Shown piece by piece: positions 40,702 to 50,445 of a DNA stretch of 64,000 nucleotides (positions are counted from its first letter, which is position 1; every line of letters begins with the position of its first letter). The stretch spans positions 2,356,001 to 2,420,000 of the forward strand of contig NZ_LT629780.1 in the NCBI RefSeq assembly GCF_900105885.1. The letters run 5' to 3'. The position numbers and the translations under genes were made by a program. Origin of the DNA: Pseudomonas guangdongensis (GTDB lineage: Bacteria; Pseudomonadota; Gammaproteobacteria; Pseudomonadales; Pseudomonadaceae). The notes under the pieces are model-generated. The model was not told the origin of the DNA. It did not search any database and saw nothing but the letters and a program-made list of their open reading frames with translations.

Positions 40702-40716
40702 GCCCACGTCCCGTAG

Positions 40717-40746
40717 GGTGGGCCACTCGCGCAGCGATTGCCCACC
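40717..40746. repeat. REP-like palindrome between cobC and cobQ
   Basis: Arms GGTGGGC (40717-40723) and GCCCACC (40740-40746) flank a 16-nt centre. The left flank (CCGTAG) and GGTGG core resemble the palindromes found after cobQ at 42339-42418, suggesting a common small repeat family. Confidence 0.5.
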
Positions 40747-40774
40747 AGCCCGGCTGTTGCCTCGTTGCCGCTAG

Positions 40775-40793
40775 AAAACCGCGGTGCGGTTTT
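40775..40793 (+). terminator. Hairpin with T-run upstream of cobQ
   Basis: AAAACCGC (40775-40782), loop GGT, GCGGTTTT (40786-40793), followed by TC. The stem and T-run look like an intrinsic terminator, placed 45 bp before cobQ inside the operon, so it could attenuate cobQ-cobT expression. cobQ has its own ribosome site, GAAGGAAA, at 40825-40832. Confidence 0.65.
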
Positions 40794-40837
40794 TCTGCCT
40801 CATGAGCGGCTGTGACTCACGATCCGAAGGAAACGAC

Positions 40838-42295
40838 ATGACCACCCTGATGGTGCAGGGCACCACCTCCGACGCCGGCAAGAGCACCCTGGTGACCGCG
40901 CTGTGCCGCTGGCTGGCGCGCCAGGGCGTCGCCGTGGCGCCGTTCAAGCCGCAGAACATGGCGCTCAACTCGGCAGTCACCGCCGATGGCGGCGAGATCG
41001 GTCGCGCCCAGGCGGTGCAGGCCCAGGCCGCCCATCTGGCGCCGCATACCGACATGAACCCGGTGCTGCTCAAGCCGAGCAGCGACACCGGCGCCCAGGT
41101 GATCATCCACGGCCGCGCCGTCACCCGCATGGATGCCGCCGCCTACCACGACTACAAGCGCGTCGCCATGCAGGCGGTGCTCGACTCGCACCGGCGCCTC
41201 GACGCGCAGTATTCGGTGGTGATGGTCGAGGGCGCCGGCTCGCCGGCGGAGATCAACCTGCGCGCCGGCGACATCGCCAACATGGGCTTCGCCGAGGCAG
41301 TGGACTGCCCGGTGATCCTCATCGCCGACATCGACAAGGGCGGCGTGTTCGCCCATCTGGTCGGCACTCTCGAACTGCTCAGCCCATCCGAGCAGGCGCG
41401 GGTGCAAGGCTTCGTGATCAACCGCTTCCGCGGCGATCTGGCCCTGCTGCAGCCCGGCCTCGACTGGCTGGAGCAGCGTACCGGCAAGCCGGTGCTCGGC
41501 GTGCTGCCCTACCTGCACGACCTGCACCTGGAGGCCGAGGACGCCATCGACGTGCGCCAGGTCGACAAGCGCGAGGAACGTCTCAAGGTGGTGGTGCCGG
41601 TGCTGCCGCGGATCAGCAACCACACCGACTTCGACCCGTTGCGCCTGCACCCGCAGGTGGAGCTGAGTTTCGTCGGCCCCGGCCAGTCCATTCCGCCGGC
41701 CGATTTGATCGTGCTGCCCGGCTCGAAGAGCGTGCGCGCCGATCTCGCCCACCTGCGCGCGCAGGGCTGGGAGGATGCCATCCGCCGTCACCTGCGCTAC
41801 GGCGGCAAGGTCCTCGGCATCTGCGGCGGGCTGCAGATGCTCGGCGGCGAGATCGCCGACCCGCTCGGCCTGGAAGGAGCGCCGGGGAGCAGTCGCGGTC
41901 TCGGCCTGCTGGAGATCGACACCGTGCTGGAAGCCGACAAGCAGCTGCGCAACGTGCGCGGCCGCCTGGTGCTGGAGGATGCCGAGGTCAGCGGCTACGA
42001 GATTCACGCCGGGGTCAGTCGCGGCGCTGACCTCGAACGCGCGGCGGTGCAGCTGGACGACGGCCGCTGCGACGGCGCCCTCAGTGCCGACGGCCAGGTG
42101 CTCGGTACCTACCTGCACGGCCTGTTCGAGACGCCCGCGGCCTGCGCCGCGCTGCTGCGCTGGTCCGGTCTGCGCGCGGTGGAGATGCCCGACTACCACG
42201 CCCTGCGCGAGCGCGACATCGAGCGCCTGGCCGATCTGGTCGAGGCGCATCTGGATACCGCGCGGCTGCGCGCGCTGTGCGGATTGGCGCGGTGA
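40838..42295 (+). CDS. cobQ: Cobyric acid synthase
   Basis: A 485-residue glutamine-dependent amidotransferase that amidates the b, d, e and g side chains of adenosylcobyrinic acid a,c-diamide. The N-terminal domain begins [28 protein letters not shown] and has [10 protein letters not shown] and [14 protein letters not shown]; the C-terminal GATase-like domain has [12 protein letters not shown], the active-site Cys in [11 protein letters not shown] and TYLHGLFE. The ATG at 40838 has GAAGGAAA seven bases upstream; an earlier ATG at 40802 is not used. Confidence 0.96.
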   Translation: MTTLMVQGTTSDAGKSTLVTALCRWLARQGVAVAPFKPQNMALNSAVTADGGEIGRAQAVQAQAAHLAPHTDMNPVLLKPSSDTGAQVIIHGRAVTRMDAAAYHDYKRVAMQAVLDSHRRLDAQYSVVMVEGAGSPAEINLRAGDIANMGFAEAVDCPVILIADIDKGGVFAHLVGTLELLSPSEQARVQGFVINRFRGDLALLQPGLDWLEQRTGKPVLGVLPYLHDLHLEAEDAIDVRQVDKREERLKVVVPVLPRISNHTDFDPLRLHPQVELSFVGPGQSIPPADLIVLPGSKSVRADLAHLRAQGWEDAIRRHLRYGGKVLGICGGLQMLGGEIADPLGLEGAPGSSRGLGLLEIDTVLEADKQLRNVRGRLVLEDAEVSGYEIHAGVSRGADLERAAVQLDDGRCDGALSADGQVLGTYLHGLFETPAACAALLRWSGLRAVEMPDYHALRERDIERLADLVEAHLDTARLRALCGLAR

Positions 42296-42338
42296 CCGCC
42301 TAAAGTCGTCGGCGCGCAGCGGCGTGCGTACTTCGCAG

Positions 42339-42418
42339 GGTGGAAAACCGCGCAGCGTTTTCCACCGGGGACGCTCGGCGTCATTCATGGTGGAAAAGAC
42401 CGGCGGTCGTTTTCCACC
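42339..42418. repeat. Two REP-like palindromes between cobQ and cobU
   Basis: Two inverted repeats share arms GGTGGAAAA...TTTTCCACC. The first (42339-42366) has 10-bp perfect arms and an 8-nt centre. The second (42389-42418) has 9-bp arms and an inner GACC/GGTC pair with a single bulged G. They occupy most of the 159-bp gap between cobQ and cobU and likely form stable hairpins in the transcript. Confidence 0.7.
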
Positions 42419-42454
42419 CTACACAAGACTTCGTGAATCGAGAGCCACTTCACC

Positions 42455-42976
42455 ATGCTTGAACTGATCCTCGGCGGCGCCCGTTCCGGCAAGAGCCGCC
42501 TGGCCGAGCGCCTGGCGCTGGAGTCCGGGCTGGCGGTCAGCTACATCGCCACCGCCCAGCCCGGCGACGGCGAGATGGCCGCGCGCATCGCCCATCACCG
42601 CGCGCGGCGTCCGGCCGACTGGGAGCTGGTCGAGGAGCCGCTGCAACTGATGGCGGTGCTGCGCGACCGTGCGGCGGAAAATCGCTGCCTGCTGGTCGAT
42701 TGCCTGACGCTATGGTTGACCAATCTGCTATGGATTGATGACGGCATGCACCTCGCCGGCCAGCGCGACGCCCTGCTCGACGGCATCGCGACCCTGCCGG
42801 GACGCATCATCCTGGTCGGCAACGAAACCGGGCTGGGGGTGGTGCCGCTGGGCGAGCTGACCCGTCGCTACGTGGACGAGGCCGGCTGGTTGCATCAGGC
42901 GCTGGCCGAGCGGGCACAGCGGGTGGCGTTCTGCGTGGCAGGGCTGCCGATGATCTTGAAGGGAGAGGCGCTATGA
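42455..42976 (+). CDS. cobU: Adenosylcobinamide kinase / adenosylcobinamide-phosphate guanylyltransferase (CobU/CobP)
   Basis: A 173-residue bifunctional enzyme that activates cobinamide (kinase, then GTP:cobinamide-phosphate guanylyl transfer). Motifs: [21 protein letters not shown] (P-loop GGARSGKS, residues 7-14), [34 protein letters not shown] (with guanylylated-His candidates), [14 protein letters not shown] and [18 protein letters not shown]. It overlaps cobT by ATGA. Confidence 0.95.
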   Translation: MLELILGGARSGKSRLAERLALESGLAVSYIATAQPGDGEMAARIAHHRARRPADWELVEEPLQLMAVLRDRAAENRCLLVDCLTLWLTNLLWIDDGMHLAGQRDALLDGIATLPGRIILVGNETGLGVVPLGELTRRYVDEAGWLHQALAERAQRVAFCVAGLPMILKGEAL

Positions 42977-44025
42977 ACGAGCAGTGGTGGCTGGCCGCGT
43001 GCCAGCCGGTGGACCATGTGGCGCGGCAGAAGGCCGGCCAGCGTCAGGCGCGGCTGACCAAGCCGAGCGGCTCGCTGGGCCGTCTGGAGTCGCTGGCGGT
43101 CGAGCTGGCCGGTCTGCAGGGGCGCGAGTGTCCACACCTGGAGCAGCCGTGGATCGCGGTGTTCGCCGGCGATCACGGGGTGGTTGCGGAGGGCGTGTCG
43201 GCCTACCCGCAGGCGGTGACCCGGCAGATGCTGCACAACTTCGTCGCCGGCGGCGCGGCGATCAGCGTGCTGGCCCATCAGTTGCAGGCACGCCTGGAGG
43301 TGATCGACCTGGGTACCGTCGGCGGCGAGCCGCTGGGTGGCGTACACAGCTACGCGCTGGGGCCGGGCACCGCCAACTTCACCCAGGGGCCGGCGATGAG
43401 CGTGGCGCAGTGCGTCGCCGCGCTGGACGCCGGGCGAGCCAGCGTCGAGCGGGCGCGACAGGTATGCGCCGGGCTGTACATCGGCGGCGAGATGGGCATC
43501 GGCAACACCACCGCGGCCGCCGCGCTGGGCTGCGCGCTGCTCGATCTGCCGGCGCTGGCGCTGACCGGGCCGGGTACCGGACTCGACGCGGCGGGGCTGT
43601 CCCACAAGCAGCGGGTGATCGACAGCGCGCTGCTGCTGCACCAGCACGCCGGCAGCGAGCCCTTCGAGGTGCTGCGGCGCCTGGGCGGCTTCGAGATCGC
43701 CGCGCTGGCCGGCGCCTTCGTCGCCTGTGCCCAGCACGGCCTGCCGGTGCTGGTCGACGGCTTCATCACCACGGTCGCCGCGCTGTGTGCGGTGCGCCTC
43801 AACCCGGCCTGCCGGCCGTGGCTGTTGTTCGGCCACCGCAGCGCCGAGCCGGGCCACGCCCTGGTGCTGCAGGCGCTCAAGGCCGAGCCGTTGCTCGATC
43901 TGGGCCTGCGTCTGGGCGAGGGCAGCGGCGCGGCGCTGGCGGTGCCGCTGCTGCGCCTGGCCTGCAGCCTGCACGGCGGCATGGCGACCTTCGAGGAGGC
44001 GCAGGTCAGCGACCGTCCGGCATGA
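42973..44025 (+). CDS. cobT: Nicotinate-nucleotide--dimethylbenzimidazole phosphoribosyltransferase CobT
   Basis: A 350-residue enzyme that transfers phosphoribose from nicotinate mononucleotide to dimethylbenzimidazole, giving alpha-ribazole phosphate. Blocks include [80 protein letters not shown] and [14 protein letters not shown] with the catalytic Glu near 316. It uses the product of bluB in the same operon. Confidence 0.96.
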   Translation: MNEQWWLAACQPVDHVARQKAGQRQARLTKPSGSLGRLESLAVELAGLQGRECPHLEQPWIAVFAGDHGVVAEGVSAYPQAVTRQMLHNFVAGGAAISVLAHQLQARLEVIDLGTVGGEPLGGVHSYALGPGTANFTQGPAMSVAQCVAALDAGRASVERARQVCAGLYIGGEMGIGNTTAAAALGCALLDLPALALTGPGTGLDAAGLSHKQRVIDSALLLHQHAGSEPFEVLRRLGGFEIAALAGAFVACAQHGLPVLVDGFITTVAALCAVRLNPACRPWLLFGHRSAEPGHALVLQALKAEPLLDLGLRLGEGSGAALAVPLLRLACSLHGGMATFEEAQVSDRPA

Positions 44026-44597
44026 TCCTCGACCTGTTGCGCCACGGCGAAACCGAGCAGGGCGGCGGCCTGCGCGGGCGTATCGACGACGCCCTGACCG
44101 CGCGCGGCTGGCAGCAGATGCGCGCCGCCGTGCCTGCGGCGACGCCCTGGCAGGCGGTGGTCAGCTCGCCGCTGCAGCGCTGCGCGGCCTTTGCCGCCGA
44201 GCTGGCCGCGCAGCGCGGTCTGCCGTTGCACCTGGAGCCTGGCCTGCGCGAGCTGGACTTCGGCGCCTGGGACGGGCGCAGCGCCGTCGAGCTGATGGAA
44301 ACCGATGCCGAGGCGTTGGGCCGCTTCTGGACCGATCCCTATGCCTTCACCCCGCCGCAGGGCGAGCCGCTGGTCGACTTCGAGGCGCGCATTCTCGCTG
44401 CGTTGCAGGCGCTACATGCGCGCTTCGCCGCGCGCCAGCTGCTGCTGGTCACCCACGGCGGGGTGATGCGCCTGCTGCTGGCCCGCGCTCGCGGTCTGCC
44501 GCGCGGCGACCTGCTGCAGGTGGAGGTGGGGCATGGCGCCTTGTGCCGGCTGCAGGTCGCCGCGTCGGACGCCACGGGGCTGCGCCTGCGCGAGTAG
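44022..44597 (+). CDS. Alpha-ribazole-5'-phosphate phosphatase (CobC type of enterics)
   Basis: A 191-residue histidine-phosphatase-family protein that should dephosphorylate alpha-ribazole phosphate or cobalamin 5'-phosphate. The phosphohistidine motif is LLRHGETEQ (His8), with [19 protein letters not shown] and [13 protein letters not shown] completing the site. It overlaps cobT by ATGA and is the last cob gene of the operon. In many relatives cobS/cobV follows here; in this window it does not. Confidence 0.9.
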   Translation: MILDLLRHGETEQGGGLRGRIDDALTARGWQQMRAAVPAATPWQAVVSSPLQRCAAFAAELAAQRGLPLHLEPGLRELDFGAWDGRSAVELMETDAEALGRFWTDPYAFTPPQGEPLVDFEARILAALQALHARFAARQLLLVTHGGVMRLLLARARGLPRGDLLQVEVGHGALCRLQVAASDATGLRLRE

Positions 44598-44612
44598 GGG
44601 CGCGGCATGCTT

Positions 44613-44630
44613 GCCCCGCTGTCGCGGGGC
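44613..44630. terminator. GC-rich hairpin at end of cob operon
   Basis: GCCCCGC (44613-44619) pairs with GCGGGGC (44624-44630) across a 4-nt loop, within the 52 bp between the cob phosphatase stop and the convergent DUF4824 gene. It lacks a T-tract. Confidence 0.55.
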
Positions 44631-44649
44631 CATGGCGTTCGCGGTTATC

Positions 44650-45468
44650 TCAAGGCGCGACCGTCTCGACGGCGCTGATCCAGGGCTCCAGACGCTGGCC
44701 GAAGGCCAGCTCTATGCGCAGATCGGGCGTCGTCCGGTTGTCCTGCGTGCGGCTCTGCAGACCGCGCAGGGCATCGTGCCAGGGCTTCGGCACGTTGATC
44801 CGCTCGACGCTCAGCTCGTCGAGGTAGCCGCGCAGGTGCGGCGGATGGTCGTGCAGGACGGGACGTACCAGACCCTGGACGATGGCGTGGCGGCGCCGGT
44901 CCGGATAGCGCTGGCGCAGGGCGTCGCGGTCGCGGCCGACCGCCACCGCATACAAGCGGGTGTCGCGCAGCAGCTCCTCCAGCTGCTGCTGGCGCTGCCG
45001 GGCGAGCTGCTGCAGGTCGGCACTGTCGGGCTGCGCCGCGAGGCTCTGGCGGGCCTGTTCGAGGAGCTCCCGGTGTCGGCGCAGCGTCTCGTGGTAGGCC
45101 GGGCCGTCCAGCTCCAGCACCACCAGGGCCAGCCGCGCGGCCTGATGCCGGCAGCGCGGCTGGCAGTCCTGCGCCTCCGGCGCGCGAAATCCCAGCTTGC
45201 GCATCTGCGCCTCGCTCAGCGAACGGTCGTGGCGTCCGTTGTCGGCATCGGCGCCCGGTGGCATGCGCCACTGCAGGTGCAGGGCCTGGCCGCTGTTCTC
45301 CCCGCGCGGATAGCTCGGCAGGCCGGCCAGCTCGCGCGGGCCGAGCGTCAGGCGGCTGTCCGGCTCGCCGCTGCGGTTGTACCAGGCGCCGGCCAGAGCG
45401 GCGGCGTTGACCGCCAGGATCAGCGCCAGCGCGGCGAGCAGGGTGGGGCGTGGCGTCAGGGGCTTCAT
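44650..45468 (-). CDS. DUF4824-type protein
   Basis: A 272-residue protein with one N-terminal hydrophobic segment (about 10-28, LLAALALILAVNAAALAG) and a large charged, presumably periplasmic domain with a helical Gln/Arg/Leu-rich stretch (about 120-165). I relate it to DUF4824 mainly because it is paired with a DUF2157 membrane protein, an arrangement I recall from pseudomonads; function unknown. The start is ATG 45468, overlapping the DUF2157 gene stop, so the two are coupled. Confidence 0.7.
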   Translation of the reverse strand: MKPLTPRPTLLAALALILAVNAAALAGAWYNRSGEPDSRLTLGPRELAGLPSYPRGENSGQALHLQWRMPPGADADNGRHDRSLSEAQMRKLGFRAPEAQDCQPRCRHQAARLALVVLELDGPAYHETLRRHRELLEQARQSLAAQPDSADLQQLARQRQQQLEELLRDTRLYAVAVGRDRDALRQRYPDRRRHAIVQGLVRPVLHDHPPHLRGYLDELSVERINVPKPWHDALRGLQSRTQDNRTTPDLRIELAFGQRLEPWISAVETVAP

Positions 45469-46532
45469 GCGTCGCGACCTCCCGGGCGCGCGTGGCGCAG
45501 GCGGCGCAGCACCAGCAGGGTCAGCACGGCGATCAGGCTGAGCAGCAGGAAGAACAGGTACCTCGGCAGCAGTGTCCAGCACCAGTCGAACAGCCGGATG
45601 TAGAGGAGCAGGATGAAGAAACCCAGGCCGGTGTTGAGCGTCTCCGGCCAGTCGCGGCGGCTGCCGAGCCAGATGGCGCCGCCGGCGATGAGGAAGCCGA
45701 GCACCTGGTAGAAGACCTCGACGATTGCGACCGGCCAGGGCAGGTGGCTGCCCTGGCCCCAGTGGCCCAGCACCAGGACCGGCACCAGCAGGGCGAGCAG
45801 ACCGAACACCCGGTAGAGCGGCGCGAAGCCGGCGAAGCGCCATTGCGGCAGCCAGCGCGGCGCGGCGAACAGCAGCAGGCCGGCGGGCAGGAAGTGCTCG
45901 GGGAACTCGGCCATGTTCAGCCAGTAGACCCCGCTCCAGGTGCCGGTGTGCGCGGCGAGGAAGGCCAGCAGGCAGAGCAGGCCGCAGCCCAGCAAGAGGC
46001 GGCTGTGGCAGGCATAGGCCAGCAGCAGGGCGAACGCCGCCCAGGCCAGCAGGGCATGGTCGCTGGGCGTGAGGTTGAAGATCTGCCCGAGCATCACCGT
46101 GTTCAGCACCAGGCAGGCGAAGGCGAGCATCGCCGCGAGCGTGCTGAAGTAGCCCGAGCTGTCGCGCTCGCGCACGGCGAAGGTCAGCAGCAGGCTGCCC
46201 AGCGCGGCGCCGGCGAGCAGGGCGACCTGGGTGGCGGTGCCGAACAGTCCCCAGAACTGGTAGAACAGGAACAGCACGCTGGCGGCCAGGGCCAGGGCGC
46301 CGAGCAGCGAGGCGATGCGCATGCCCAGCGACAGCTGGCGGGCGCGGCGGTCCTGATCGATGTCGAAGCGCTGGCGATAGTCGTCGAGCAGCTGGCGGTG
46401 GTGGGCATCCAGGCGGCGCTCCTGCGCGCCGTCGAGCTGCAGGGCGTGCTCGCGGCGCAGGCGCTGCAGCTCGCGCTGGAAGGCCTGGATGTCGTCGGCC
46501 CGTTGCTGGGCCTGGTCGCGGTCGAGGGGCAT
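45465..46532 (-). CDS. DUF2157 multi-pass membrane protein
   Basis: A 355-residue membrane protein. The first 70 residues are charged and helical (QAQQRADDIQAFQRELQRLRREHALQLDG), typical of DUF2157, followed by roughly ten hydrophobic segments between about 70 and 340 and a short basic tail. Function is unknown. Start ATG 46532 has AAGGA about six bases upstream. It is separated from htpX by a strong terminator, and overlaps the next gene by ATGA. Confidence 0.78.
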   Translation of the reverse strand: MPLDRDQAQQRADDIQAFQRELQRLRREHALQLDGAQERRLDAHHRQLLDDYRQRFDIDQDRRARQLSLGMRIASLLGALALAASVLFLFYQFWGLFGTATQVALLAGAALGSLLLTFAVRERDSSGYFSTLAAMLAFACLVLNTVMLGQIFNLTPSDHALLAWAAFALLLAYACHSRLLLGCGLLCLLAFLAAHTGTWSGVYWLNMAEFPEHFLPAGLLLFAAPRWLPQWRFAGFAPLYRVFGLLALLVPVLVLGHWGQGSHLPWPVAIVEVFYQVLGFLIAGGAIWLGSRRDWPETLNTGLGFFILLLYIRLFDWCWTLLPRYLFFLLLSLIAVLTLLVLRRLRHARPGGRDA

Positions 46533-46570
46533 GGCCTGTCCTTGCTGCCGATCCTGTCCTTCCCAGCAAA

Positions 46571-46602
46571 GCAGAAAGGGCGACTTGCGTCGCCCTTTCT
46601 GC
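46571..46602 (-). terminator. Rho-independent terminator of htpX
   Basis: A perfect 14-bp stem (46571-46584 with 46589-46602) and 4-nt loop; on the minus strand it is followed by TTTGC. It lies 20 bp past the htpX stop. Confidence 0.88.
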
Positions 46603-46621
46603 GGGTGGGGGTGGGGTTGCC

Positions 46622-47497
46622 TCAGCGAGCGCGGCGCTGCAGGGCCTCGATGCGCTCTTCCAGCGGCGGGTGGCTCATCAAGAGGCCGGCCAGGCCGTGC
46701 TTGAGGCCGCCGTTGATGCCGAAGGCGGTCAGGCTGGAGGGCATCTGCACCGGCAGCTCCTGCTCGGCGCGCAGGCGTTGCAGGGCGGCGATCATCGCGC
46801 CGGTGCCGGCCAGGTCGGCGCCGGCTTCGTCGGCACGGTATTCGCGCTTGCGCGAGAACCACATGACGATGATGCTGGCCAGGATGCCCAGCACCAGTTC
46901 GGCGAAGATGGTCGCCACGAAGTAGCCGATGCCGTTGCCTTCCTCGTTCTTGAGCACCACCTTGTCGACGAAGTTGCCGAAGATCCGCGCGAAGAACATC
47001 ACGAAGGTGTTCACCACGCCCTGGATCAGCGACAGGGTGACCATGTCGCCGTTGGCCACGTGGCCGATCTCGTGGGCCAGTACGGCCTTGACCTCGTCCG
47101 GCGAGAAGCGCTCGAGCAGACCCTGGCTGACGGCGACCAGGGCGTCGTTGCGGTTCCAGCCGGTGGCGAAGGCGTTGGCCTCGTAGGCGGGGAAGATGCC
47201 GACCTCGGGCATCTTGATCCCGGCCTCGCGCGACAGCTGCTCGACGGTCTGCAGCAGCCACTGCTCGTGGCGGGTGCGCGGCTGGCTGATGATCTCGGTG
47301 CCGGTGCTCATCTTCGCCATCCACTTGGAGATGAACAGCGAGACCAGGGAGCCGGCGAAACCGAACACGGCGCAGTAGATCAGCAGGCTGCCGTAGTTCT
47401 GGCCGGTGAAGCGGTCGACCCCGAGCAGCTTGAGAGTGATGCTGGCAATCACCAGCACGGCCAGGTTAGTGGCCAGGAACAACAGGATGCGCATCAT
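46622..47497 (-). CDS. htpX: Membrane zinc metalloprotease HtpX
   Basis: A 291-residue M48 inner-membrane protease involved in quality control of misfolded membrane proteins, normally induced by envelope stress. Two N-terminal membrane helices (about 4-24 and 35-58) precede the zinc site [13 protein letters not shown] (HEIGH near 140) and a later pair of helices (about 158-178 and 194-215), with the third ligand Glu in [12 protein letters not shown]. Two start ATGs are adjacent; 47497 (MMRILLF) is used. Monocistronic. Confidence 0.96.
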   Translation of the reverse strand: MMRILLFLATNLAVLVIASITLKLLGVDRFTGQNYGSLLIYCAVFGFAGSLVSLFISKWMAKMSTGTEIISQPRTRHEQWLLQTVEQLSREAGIKMPEVGIFPAYEANAFATGWNRNDALVAVSQGLLERFSPDEVKAVLAHEIGHVANGDMVTLSLIQGVVNTFVMFFARIFGNFVDKVVLKNEEGNGIGYFVATIFAELVLGILASIIVMWFSRKREYRADEAGADLAGTGAMIAALQRLRAEQELPVQMPSSLTAFGINGGLKHGLAGLLMSHPPLEERIEALQRRAR

Positions 47498-47651
47498 GAT
47501 GGGAACCGTCTCCTTGCGGGCAGAATCGCGGTGAGTCTGTGCGGCTATATAAGGGAGTGACCGGGGCAGTTCAACCGACGGGCTATTTCAAACTGTGTCG
47601 CGCAGGCCGTCTGGGATGGGCTGCAGCGCTGTCCGGAGGGGATGCCGCGGT

Positions 47652-47680
47652 CCCGGCCCCGCGCGCTACGCAGGGCCGGG
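47652..47680 (-). terminator. Hairpin after alaA
   Basis: CCCGGCCC (47652-47659) and GGGCCGGG (47673-47680) form an 8-bp stem with a 13-nt loop, a few bases past the alaA stop. It lacks a T-tract. Confidence 0.5.
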
Positions 47681-47686
47681 GCGAGG

Positions 47687-48898
47687 TCACTGGCGGTAGG
47701 TCTTGAGGAAGTTGCCGATACGGCCGATGGCCTGTTCCAGGTCGTCGACCCGCGGCAGGGTGACGACGCGGAAGTGGTCCGGCCACGGCCAGTTGAAGGC
47801 AGTGCCCTGGACGATCAGCAGCTTTTCGGAGAGCAGCAGGTCGAGGACGAACTTCTCGTCGTTGTGGATCGGGCAGACCTTGGGGTCGATCTTCGGGAAG
47901 GCGTACAGCGCGCCCATCGGCTTGACGCAGCTGACCCCGGGAATGTCGTTGAGCAGCTCCCAGGTGCGGTTGCGCTGTTCGAGCAGGCGCCCGCCGGGCA
48001 GCACCAGGTCGTTGATGCTCTGGTAGCCGCCGAGCGCGGTCTGGATCGCGTGCTGCGCCGGCACGTTGGCGCACAGGCGCATGTTGGCGAGGATGTCGAT
48101 GCCCTCGATGTAGCTCTTGGCCTTGTGCTTGGGACCGGAGATGACCACCCAGCCGGAACGGAAGCCGGCGACCCGGTAGGACTTGGACAGGCCGTTGAAG
48201 GTCAGGCACAGCACGTCGGGCGCCAGCGAGGCGGTGCAGATGTGCTGGGCGTCGTCGTAGAGGATCTTGTCGTAGATCTCGTCGGAGAAGATCACCAGGT
48301 TGTGCTGGCGGGCGACCTCGACGATCTGCTCCAGCACTTCCTTGGGATACACCGCGCCGGTCGGGTTGTTCGGGTTGATCAGCAGGATCGCCTTGGTGTT
48401 GCTGGTGACCTTGGCCTTGATATCGGCGATGTCCGGGTACCAGTTGGCCTGCTCGTCGCACAGGTAGTGCACCGGCTTGCCGCCGGCCAGTGCGGTGGCC
48501 GCGGTCCACAGCGGATAGTCGGGCGCCGGGATCAGCACTTCGTCGCCGTTGTTGAGCAGGGCCTGCAGGACCATGACGATCAGTTCGGACACGCCGTTGC
48601 CGAGGTAGATGTCCTCGATGCCGACGCCTTCCACCTGCTTCTGCTGGTAGTACTGCATCACCGCCTTGCGCGCGCTGAACAGACCCTTGGAGTCGCTGTA
48701 GCCCTGGGAGATCGGCAGGTTGCGGATCACGTCCTGGAGGATTTCCTCCGGCGCCTCGAAGCCGAACGGCGCCGGGTTGCCGATGTTCAGCTTGAGGATG
48801 CGCTGGCCTTCGTCTTCGAGGCGCTTGGCGTGCTTGAGTACCGGCCCGCGGATGTCGTAGCAGACGTTGGCGAGCTTGTTGGATTTGCTGACCTGCAT
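47687..48898 (-). CDS. alaA: Alanine aminotransferase AlaA
   Basis: A 403-residue PLP class I aminotransferase making L-alanine from pyruvate and glutamate. Motifs: [60 protein letters not shown] and the PLP-lysine in [19 protein letters not shown] (Lys near 239). Full-length match to AlaA (YfbQ). Divergent from msrB (214 bp), monocistronic. Confidence 0.95.
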   Translation of the reverse strand: MQVSKSNKLANVCYDIRGPVLKHAKRLEDEGQRILKLNIGNPAPFGFEAPEEILQDVIRNLPISQGYSDSKGLFSARKAVMQYYQQKQVEGVGIEDIYLGNGVSELIVMVLQALLNNGDEVLIPAPDYPLWTAATALAGGKPVHYLCDEQANWYPDIADIKAKVTSNTKAILLINPNNPTGAVYPKEVLEQIVEVARQHNLVIFSDEIYDKILYDDAQHICTASLAPDVLCLTFNGLSKSYRVAGFRSGWVVISGPKHKAKSYIEGIDILANMRLCANVPAQHAIQTALGGYQSINDLVLPGGRLLEQRNRTWELLNDIPGVSCVKPMGALYAFPKIDPKVCPIHNDEKFVLDLLLSEKLLIVQGTAFNWPWPDHFRVVTLPRVDDLEQAIGRIGNFLKTYRQ

Positions 48899-49112
48899 GG
48901 AAGGAACCCCGAATAACCAGCGCCCGCCATTCGCTCTGGCGCAAATCGTCGGGCAGGCGGGCGAGGGCGCAGTCGGGGCGCTCCACGCGGTCTGCGAAGG
49001 CGGCTTGGCAGTCTCGAACGCGGGTGACAGACTGAAAGTCGAGCATCATACGACTGCCCCGGTCCCGGTGAAAGGGAAGGGGCAGGCTTTTTTCCCAGGC
49101 GAGGTGTTTTGT

Positions 49113-49508
49113 ATGCAGAAGGTGGAAAAAACCCTGGAGCAGTGGCGCGACGAGCTGTCGGAAAGCCAGTTCCAGATATGCCGGCTCAAGGGAACCGAGC
49201 GGGCGTTCAGCGGCGAGTACTACCACTGCAAGACCCCCGGCGTGTACCGCTGTGCCTGCTGCGCCGCGCCGCTGTTCGATTCCGACGCCAAGTACGATTC
49301 GGGCAGCGGCTGGCCGAGCTACTTCCAGCCGGTGTCGCCCGAGGCGCTGCGCCGCGAGGAGGATTTCGCCCACGGCATGCACCGCATCGAGGTGCTCTGC
49401 GCGCGCTGCGACGCCCATCTGGGCCATGTGTTCCCCGACGGTCCGGAGCCGACCGGGCTGCGCTACTGCATCAACTCGGCTGCGCTGCGCCTGGAGGCGC
49501 GCGAATGA
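49113..49508 (+). CDS. msrB: Peptide-methionine (R)-S-oxide reductase MsrB
   Basis: A 131-residue repair enzyme reducing methionine-R-sulfoxide. The structural zinc site is formed by Cys47/Cys50 (CACC) and Cys96/Cys99 (CARC), and the catalytic Cys119 is in [20 protein letters not shown] and [10 protein letters not shown] are conserved. ATG 49113 has GAGG eight bases upstream. It overlaps the DUF815 gene by ATGA. Confidence 0.96.
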   Translation: MQKVEKTLEQWRDELSESQFQICRLKGTERAFSGEYYHCKTPGVYRCACCAAPLFDSDAKYDSGSGWPSYFQPVSPEALRREEDFAHGMHRIEVLCARCDAHLGHVFPDGPEPTGLRYCINSAALRLEARE

Positions 49509-50431
49509 GCCTGCAGTGCCGCGAGCGGGAACCGGGCATGGAGGGCCGGCTGGACGGCTTTCTGGCGCGGGCCGAGCAGGTGCTCGAACGGCTCGAACCC
49601 TGGCTGCCGGCACAGCCGCAGCAGATCGACTGGCAGCATTGTCTGGCCGCCCGCTGGCAGCGCGAAGGACGCCACGGCAGCCTGCGTGCGTTGCAGGTGC
49701 GCCTCGATCTGCGTCTCGACGACCTGCTCGGCGTCGACCGCCAGCGCGCCCAGCTGGAGGCCAACACCCGCCAGTTCGTCGCCGGCCTGCCGGCCAACCA
49801 CGCGCTGCTCTGGGGCGCGCGCGGCACCGGCAAGTCCTCGCTGGTGCGCGCCCTGCTGGCCGCCTATGGCGAGGCCGGCCTGCGGCTGATCGAGATTGAG
49901 CGCGACGACCTGGCCGACCTGCCGCAGGTGGTCGCGCAACTGGCCGGCCTGCCCCAGCGCTTCGTGCTGTTCTGCGACGACCTGTCCTTCGACGCCGGCG
50001 AGGGCGATTTCCGGGTGCTCAAGAGCGTGCTGGACGGCTCCCTGGAGCAGGCGCCGGACAATGTGCTGCTCTACGCCACCTCGAACCGCCGCCATCTGGT
50101 GCCCGAGCGGCAGAGCGACAATGCCGACTGGCAGCGGGTCGACGGCGAGCTGCATCCCTCCGAGGCGGTGGAGGACAAGATCGCCCTGTCCGACCGTTTC
50201 GGCCTCTGGCTGTCCTTCTATCCCTTCAGCCAGCCGGAGTACCTGGCCGTGGTGCAGCACTGGATCGCGGCACTGGCCGCGCCCTGCGGGCTGCGCTGGG
50301 CGTGGAGCGAGGAGCTGGCCAGGGAGGCGATCCGCTGGGCCCAGGGTCGCGGCAACCGCAATGGCCGCTGCGCCTACCAGTTCGCCCGCCACTGGGTCGG
50401 GCGTGCCCTGCTCGACGCGCTGCCGCGCTGA
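49505..50431 (+). CDS. DUF815 family AAA ATPase
   Basis: A 308-residue P-loop ATPase. Walker A is GARGTGKSS (104-112); Walker B is [11 protein letters not shown], with a sensor in [12 protein letters not shown]. The N-terminal part contains the family block [34 protein letters not shown]. The biochemical role of DUF815 proteins is not established. The start ATG 49505 overlaps the msrB stop; a downstream ATG at 49538 is possible. Confidence 0.9.
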   Translation: MSLQCREREPGMEGRLDGFLARAEQVLERLEPWLPAQPQQIDWQHCLAARWQREGRHGSLRALQVRLDLRLDDLLGVDRQRAQLEANTRQFVAGLPANHALLWGARGTGKSSLVRALLAAYGEAGLRLIEIERDDLADLPQVVAQLAGLPQRFVLFCDDLSFDAGEGDFRVLKSVLDGSLEQAPDNVLLYATSNRRHLVPERQSDNADWQRVDGELHPSEAVEDKIALSDRFGLWLSFYPFSQPEYLAVVQHWIAALAAPCGLRWAWSEELAREAIRWAQGRGNRNGRCAYQFARHWVGRALLDALPR

Positions 50432-50445
50432 GCCTGGGCGGCCGC

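Noticed and set aside
42339..42418. CRISPR-like repeat pair
   Set aside because: Only two copies, palindromic and without unique spacers; better explained as REP-like elements.
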